A DNA stretch of 64,000 nt from Actinomyces sp. Marseille-P3109 (GTDB taxonomy: Bacteria; Actinomycetota; Actinomycetes; Actinomycetales; Actinomycetaceae). The DNA lies in contig NZ_OOHN01000008.1 in the NCBI RefSeq assembly GCF_900323545.1, forward strand, positions 921,144 to 985,143, written 5' to 3'. Both the position numbers and the translations under genes were made by a program. Below the pieces are notes generated by a model. The model saw only the letters and a list, made by a program, of their open reading frames with translations. It did not search any database and was not told the origin of the DNA. Each line of letters opens with the position of its first letter. The first letter of the stretch is position 1. Of this stretch, positions 59,749 through 64,000 are shown one piece after another.

Positions 59749-59824
59749 GACTCCCGGAGCGGCACAGAAAAATCGAGGTAAGTCGTTCCTGGCGCACGAT
59801 ATTGACCGGGACTGCTCTTTCCGG

Positions 59825-59853
59825 TTGCAGGGGGTTGTGACGCACTGTACTGT
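59825..59853 (+). promoter_or_regulatory. Possible promoter of the sucrose PTS gene
   Basis: TTGCAG (59825) and TACTGT (59848) are spaced 17 bp. A start near 59860 leaves a ~100-nt leader with GAAAGGA before GTG 59963. Confidence 0.35.
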
Positions 59854-59962
59854 GACCATCGATTGACACAGATGTGGCCGCCGGGAGTCAGCGACGTTCC
59901 CGACCAGTGGGTTTCCCAGCCCTCCCAGCTGTTGCGGTCACGTCACGAGAAAGGAACCCCGG

Positions 59963-62050
59963 GTGGCAATGGACCACGCCCGCGTGGCGAAGGACGTCCT
60001 GACGTACGTCGGTGGCGCCGACAACATCAATGCAGCCGCGCACTGTGCGACGCGTTTACGCCTTGTCCTCAACGACATGGACAAGGTCGATCAGAAGGCT
60101 CTCGACAAGGACCCTGACCTCAAGGGCACCTTCATCGCGGGCGGCATGTTCCAGATCATCGTCGGACCGGGAGACGTTGACCTCGTCTTCTCCGAGATGA
60201 TCCACACCGGAGGGGTCAAGGAGGTCTCCAAGGACGAGGCCAAGGAGCAGGCCGCCAAGAGCGGCAACCCTCTTTCCCGCTTCATCAAGGCGATCGCCGA
60301 CATCTTCGTGCCTCTGCTGCCGGCTCTGGTCGCCGGCGGTCTCATGATGGCGATCCACAACGTTCTCACAGCGGACTTCTTCACCTCGTCCTCATTCGTT
60401 GCCCCGGACAACCCCACTGGTGCGTACGGCCTTGTCGACAGGTTCTCGTGGCTCGCGGACTACGACGACGTCATCAACCTCGTCTCCTCGGCCGCCTTCG
60501 CCTTCCTCCCGGTGCTTGTCGGCTTCTCCGCCGTCAAGCGCTTCGGCGGCAACGTCTATCTCGGTGCAGCCATGGGGGCCGCCATGGTCTCCACCCAGCT
60601 GACCAGCGCCTACGAGATCGAGACGGCTCGAGAGGCCGGATCCATCGAGGTGTGGCACCTCTTCGGCCTGACCGTGGATAAGATCGGCTATCAGGCCATG
60701 GTCATCCCCGTCCTGTGCGTCTCCTGGCTGCTGGCCTACATCGAGAAGTGGCTCCACAAACGCCTGTCCGGGACGGCCGACTTCCTGCTGACCCCGCTCA
60801 TCACCCTCCTGGTGACCGGATTCCTCACCTTCGTCGTCGTCGGTCCGTTGGCGCGCGAGCTCTCCGACGGCATCACCAACGGCCTGAGCTGGCTCTACAC
60901 GACCGCCGGCCCCGTGGGCGGGTTCCTCTTCGGTCTGGTCTACTCGCCGATCGTCGTCACCGGTCTGCACCAGTCCTTCCCGGCGGTGGAGCTGCCCCTC
61001 ATCGCCCAGATGAGCGGCGGTGGCCCCGGGTCCTTCATCTTCCCGATCGCCTCCATGGCCAACATCGCTCAGGGCGCGGTGACCCTGGCGGTCTTCTTCC
61101 TGACCAAGGACTCCAAGATGAAGGGTCTGGCCGGTGCCGGTGGTGTCTCCGCGATCGTCGGCATCACCGAGCCCGCCATCTTCGGTGTCAACCTGCGTCT
61201 GCGCTGGCCCTTCTTCATCGGTATGGGTGTGGCCTCCCTCGGGGGCGCCGGGGTCGCTCTGCTCGACATCCACAACCAGGCTCTGGGCGCCGCCGGCTTC
61301 GTCGGCTTCGTGTCGATCGTCCCCGACGACATCGTCAAGTACCTCATTCTCGAGGTGATCGTCTTCATCGCCGCCTTCGCCGCCGCCTTCGCCTACGGAA
61401 CCACCCGCGGCAAGGCCTCGTTGGCCGGTGACGAGGCCGACGAGGCCGACGAGGCCGCCCTGGAGGCCGAGGCCATGGCCGAGCACGCCGAGACCGTCGA
61501 GCTGCCCGACGAGGCCACCGAGGACTTCACCGTGACCGCCCCTATCCAGGGACGCGCGATCCCGCTGTCCGAGGTGGAGGACCAGACCTTCGCCTCCGGG
61601 ATGCTCGGCCCGGGTATGGCCATCGCGCCCGCCGAGGGCCCGGTCGTCTCCCCGGTTGACGGCGAGGTCCTCGTGGCCTTCCCGACCGGCCACGCCTACG
61701 GGCTGCGCGCCGCCAGCGGCGTCGAGGTGCTCATCCACGTCGGGATGGACACCGTCCAGCTCGAGGGCAAGCACTTCAGTCCCAAGGTCAAGGCCGGAGA
61801 CAAGGTCCTGCGCGGCATGCCACTCGTGGACGTCGACTGGGCCGCGGTCGGTGCCGCCGGCTACCAGACCGTCACTCCGATCGTCGTCTCCAACGCCCAG
61901 AGCTACGAGGGAATCCAGGAGCAGGGCTCTGGAACGATTCACCGGGGCGACACCCTGTTCGATGTGGTCCGCAAGACCGACGAGCCTGAGGATGACAAGT
62001 CGGACACCAAGGTGGGGACTGAGACGGACGTCGTGGAGGCCAAGGCCTGA
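59963..62050 (+). CDS. scrA: PTS sucrose-type transporter, EIIBCA
   Basis: This membrane permease of 695 residues probably imports sucrose as sucrose 6-phosphate, judged by the family 32 hydrolase before it. EIIB (1-~85) has the phosphorylated Cys in NAAAHCATRLRLVLND. EIIC (~105-480) has about ten helices and the GITEPAIFGVNLRLRWPF signature with the SFPAVE substrate loop. EIIA (~530-670) is joined by an acidic, Ala/Glu-rich linker and has the active His in VLIHVGMDTVQL. GTG 59963 has GAAAGGA upstream; ATG 59969 is an alternative. Trehalose permeases are similar, so sucrose is a context-based call. Having its own EIIA distinguishes it from ScrA proteins that borrow one. Confidence 0.9.
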   Translation: MAMDHARVAKDVLTYVGGADNINAAAHCATRLRLVLNDMDKVDQKALDKDPDLKGTFIAGGMFQIIVGPGDVDLVFSEMIHTGGVKEVSKDEAKEQAAKSGNPLSRFIKAIADIFVPLLPALVAGGLMMAIHNVLTADFFTSSSFVAPDNPTGAYGLVDRFSWLADYDDVINLVSSAAFAFLPVLVGFSAVKRFGGNVYLGAAMGAAMVSTQLTSAYEIETAREAGSIEVWHLFGLTVDKIGYQAMVIPVLCVSWLLAYIEKWLHKRLSGTADFLLTPLITLLVTGFLTFVVVGPLARELSDGITNGLSWLYTTAGPVGGFLFGLVYSPIVVTGLHQSFPAVELPLIAQMSGGGPGSFIFPIASMANIAQGAVTLAVFFLTKDSKMKGLAGAGGVSAIVGITEPAIFGVNLRLRWPFFIGMGVASLGGAGVALLDIHNQALGAAGFVGFVSIVPDDIVKYLILEVIVFIAAFAAAFAYGTTRGKASLAGDEADEADEAALEAEAMAEHAETVELPDEATEDFTVTAPIQGRAIPLSEVEDQTFASGMLGPGMAIAPAEGPVVSPVDGEVLVAFPTGHAYGLRAASGVEVLIHVGMDTVQLEGKHFSPKVKAGDKVLRGMPLVDVDWAAVGAAGYQTVTPIVVSNAQSYEGIQEQGSGTIHRGDTLFDVVRKTDEPEDDKSDTKVGTETDVVEAKA

Positions 62051-62083
62051 GAGGCCGAGCAGCCTTCTGTGACAGGTACGTGT

Positions 62084-62121
62084 CGTGAGGCCCCGACCTT
62101 GTGAAAGGTCGGGGCCTCACG
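62084..62121. terminator. Bidirectional terminator between the sucrose PTS and LacI genes
   Basis: CGTGAGGCCCCGACCTT (62084-62100) pairs perfectly over 17 bp with AAGGTCGGGGCCTCACG (62105-62121), around loop GTGA. The flanking genes converge. Confidence 0.85.
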
Positions 62122-62138
62122 GTCCTTCTGACGGCTCT

Positions 62139-63167
62139 TTATGCGGTGCGACCGGGCACAAGCCTGACATCCATGGGGGAGGGAACGCGTGGGCCCTGGC
62201 TGGGGCGGTCGGAGTGGTCATCGTCCGGGGAGGTTGAGGCGGCGTCCCCGATCTGGTCGATGAGCAGTTCGACGGCTGCGCGGGCCAGCTCGGCGATGGG
62301 CTGCTGGATGGTGGTCAGCGCCGGCAGAGCCCGGCGCATCGCGACGGTGCCGTCAAAACCGACCACCTTGAAGTCATCGGGAACCCTCAGACCCCGTTCG
62401 GAGGCCCACTCGATCACCTGCGCCGCGGTGAGGTCATCGGTGGCGAAGACCGCGTCGATATCCCCGGAGACAAGATCGAGACGCTCACGGATGAGACCGG
62501 GGCGCTCGGCGTCGGGCGTGTTGAACTCGACAGTGAGGACGACCGGCTCGATATCGGCCTGCTGGAGCACCTGACGATATCCCTTCTCCCGCAGGTTGTG
62601 GGTTCCGGTGCGGGACGTCAGCAGTGCGGGACGACGCGCCCCTCGCTTGAGCAAGTGCTCGGCGGCGATACGTCCACCGGCCTCGTTGTCGCAGCAGACG
62701 TTGGGAACGGTGGTGGAGAGGTCCCGGTCGACACTGACCATGGGCAGGTGAATGGAGCTGTAGTCGGCCAGGCCGTCGTTGTGGGCGCTGGAGATGATCC
62801 CGTCCACCCGGTGGGAGACCAGGAGATCGAGGTACTCGCGCTCTCGCTCGGCCTTGCCCATGGAGTTGCAGACGAAGGTCCTGTACCCATGGTCGGCCAG
62901 GAAGTCCTCGACATGCTCCGTGAGCTCACCGAAGAAGGGCAGTGCAACGGTGGGGACGATGAGCCCGATCGACTGCGTCGACTTGCCGTGCAGGGCCCGG
63001 GCGATCTGATTGGGGCGGTAGTTGAGCTGCGCGATCGCCTCGGCCACCCGCTCCCGTGTCTCCTGGGAGAGGTAGCCGCGGTTGTTGAGCACGCGGGAGA
63101 CTGTAGTCAGCGAGACGCCTGCAGTCTGGGCAACATCTGCCAGTGTGGGTTCGCGGTGTGACTCCAC
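62139..63167 (-). CDS. LacI-family repressor, probable sucrose regulator
   Basis: This transcriptional regulator has 342 residues. The N-terminal LacI helix-turn-helix is PTLADVAQTAGVSLTTVSRVLNN, followed by the hinge helix region YRPNQIARALHGK. The periplasmic-binding-protein-like sensor domain runs to ~325 (IGLIVPTVALPFFGELTEHVEDFL, GIISSAHNDG, AVFATDDLTAAQVIEWASERGL, DDFKVVGFDGT). Placement directly after the hydrolase and PTS genes makes it the likely sucrose-locus regulator; its effector is presumably sucrose 6-phosphate, fructose or a related sugar. The start is ATG 63167. An Asp/Pro-rich ~30-residue tail follows the sensor domain. Confidence 0.92.
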   Translation of the reverse strand: MESHREPTLADVAQTAGVSLTTVSRVLNNRGYLSQETRERVAEAIAQLNYRPNQIARALHGKSTQSIGLIVPTVALPFFGELTEHVEDFLADHGYRTFVCNSMGKAEREREYLDLLVSHRVDGIISSAHNDGLADYSSIHLPMVSVDRDLSTTVPNVCCDNEAGGRIAAEHLLKRGARRPALLTSRTGTHNLREKGYRQVLQQADIEPVVLTVEFNTPDAERPGLIRERLDLVSGDIDAVFATDDLTAAQVIEWASERGLRVPDDFKVVGFDGTVAMRRALPALTTIQQPIAELARAAVELLIDQIGDAASTSPDDDHSDRPSQGPRVPSPMDVRLVPGRTA

Positions 63168-63277
63168 TAGTGGGTCCTCGAGCTCCTTGGTCGTTCACGG
63201 TCGGTGCGATCTGCCATCAAGCATATGCCTCGAGGGGGTCAATACCCAACTGACCTGCGTAAACGTGGAGTCAAGAG

Positions 63278-63901
63278 TTACGCGCTCGGCAGGATCTCAG
63301 CGTAGAAGGAGATCATGGCGCGGGCCATCTGGGCGTGGCCGGCGTCGTCGGGATGGATGCCGTCGATGGCCAGCAGGTCCTTGTCGCCGCTGATCGTCGC
63401 GGTCAGGGCGTCGGTCGAGGTCAGCCCCAAAGAAGTGGCCTCCTCGTGGACGAGCCGGCGGATGGCCTGGAAGCGGGGCCCGATCTCCAGGGAGGGGAAG
63501 TACGGGGCAATGATGACCGGTACGCCCCGCAGCCGGGTGGAGATGAAGGTGAGGTCGTGGTCGATGGCCTGCTCGACCAGCTCACGCTGGGAGGGCAGGA
63601 AGGCGGCGTCGTTCAGACCCAGGCTGATCGTGACGACGTCGGGCTCGCAGCGCAGGACCGCCTCCAACCAGGTGCTGTCCCGGCACGACGGCGAACGCTG
63701 ACCACCGGGCAGATGGCCACCGCGTCGAGCGAAGAACCCAAGCCCGTCCGCCGCCAGGTTCACCTCCCGCCACCGCTGATGCTCGCACACCAGCGAGGTC
63801 CAGCGGTTACGCGGGTGGCTCAGCGCCTGCCAGCCGGTGGTCACGGAGTCGCCGAGGAAGACGGCGGTGGGGAAGTGGTCGGAGTTCGGGATCGTGGACA
63901 C
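63278..63901 (-). CDS. SGNH/GDSL-family hydrolase
   Basis: This soluble esterase/lipase-like protein has 207 residues. Block I is AVFLGDSVTTGW with the Ser nucleophile, block II Gly lies in NLAADGLGFFARRGG, block III is TISLGLNDAAF (Asn), and the catalytic Asp/His pair is in AIDGIHPDDAGHAQMA. There is no signal peptide, so it is cytoplasmic; the substrate (acyl-ester, carbohydrate ester) is unknown. The start is GTG 63901, with GAGG upstream. It follows the LacI gene (upstream on the strand) by 110 bp and is not clearly part of the sucrose locus. Confidence 0.87.
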   Translation of the reverse strand: MSTIPNSDHFPTAVFLGDSVTTGWQALSHPRNRWTSLVCEHQRWREVNLAADGLGFFARRGGHLPGGQRSPSCRDSTWLEAVLRCEPDVVTISLGLNDAAFLPSQRELVEQAIDHDLTFISTRLRGVPVIIAPYFPSLEIGPRFQAIRRLVHEEATSLGLTSTDALTATISGDKDLLAIDGIHPDDAGHAQMARAMISFYAEILPSA

Positions 63902-63946
63902 GCCTCACGACTGTAGTTCTCCAGGCCGGAAGGAGCCAGCGCAGAC

Positions 63947-64000
63947 TCAGGCCGACTCGCCCGGTCCGGTCACCCGAGCCGGCTCTTTCTCATCCGCCTC
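63947..64000 (-). CDS. Possible 3' end of a gene that continues past the window
   Basis: On the minus strand a frame open from the window edge runs 17 codons (EADEKEPARVTGPGESA) to TGA at 63947-63949, mostly with G or C at third positions. It is too short to identify, and a hydrophilic tail of this kind is not diagnostic. It would end 45 bp before the SGNH hydrolase start on the same strand. Confidence 0.35.
   Translation of the reverse strand, partial: EADEKEPARVTGPGESA

Overview
This window is a stretch of a high-GC Gram-positive chromosome, most like Actinomyces or a close relative. Support for that call: strong G/C bias at third codon positions; whiA; the garA/ftsR/bifunctional-nuclease/merR cluster; opcA next to zwf; a cytidylate kinase-Der GTPase fusion; a cell-wall protein ending in an LAxTG sortase motif; and many start codons that sit only 6-7 nt after a -10-like hexamer, as in leaderless actinobacterial mRNAs. 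Nearly everything is ordinary chromosomal content. I see no prophage, insertion sequence, CRISPR array or rRNA.

Layout. 1-10.9 kb: 5'-truncated uvrA, a large DUF2339-like membrane protein, a UDP-glucose pyrophosphorylase, an oxidoreductase/ECF41 sigma factor pair, four tRNA genes (Val, Gly, Cys, Val) and a HAD phosphatase. 10.9-17.9 kb: uvrC, a small molybdopterin-binding protein, and a beta-glucoside locus. That locus has a bglG-type antiterminator gene broken by a perfect 17-bp tandem duplication, an antiterminator RNA target overlapping a terminator, a PTS permease and a family 1 glycosidase. 17.9-34.3 kb: purT, then rapZ-yvcK-whiA-gap-pgk-tpiA-secG, xerD (5' end apparently out of frame), parA-scpA-scpB-rluB-tyrA and cmk-der. 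These cover lower glycolysis, protein export, chromosome dimer resolution, condensin loading, and tyrosine and nucleotide synthesis.

34.3-50.6 kb: a VOC protein with a divergent AraC regulator, pgi, a GNAT-rhodanese fusion, a second HAD phosphatase, a sortase-anchored CAP-domain protein, tRNA-Pro, an S4 RNA-binding protein, a secreted HNH nuclease, the oxidative pentose-phosphate operon zwf-opcA-pgl with gnd divergent from it, and pepN. 50.6-64 kb: garA-ftsR, bifunctional nuclease, a second MerR regulator, an aldo/keto reductase, an Hsp70-like protein, a Pit phosphate transporter with a small membrane partner, a sucrose locus (family 32 hydrolase, PTS permease, LacI repressor), an SGNH hydrolase, and what may be the end of another gene.

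The most unusual observation is the 17-bp duplication that splits bglG between its two PRD domains. Removing one copy restores a normal 285-residue reading frame, so this could be a slip-strand on/off or constitutive switch for beta-glucoside use. Also notable are the xerD 5' frame problem, the in-frame GNAT-rhodanese fusion with an internal ribosome binding site, and the recurring leaderless start architecture.
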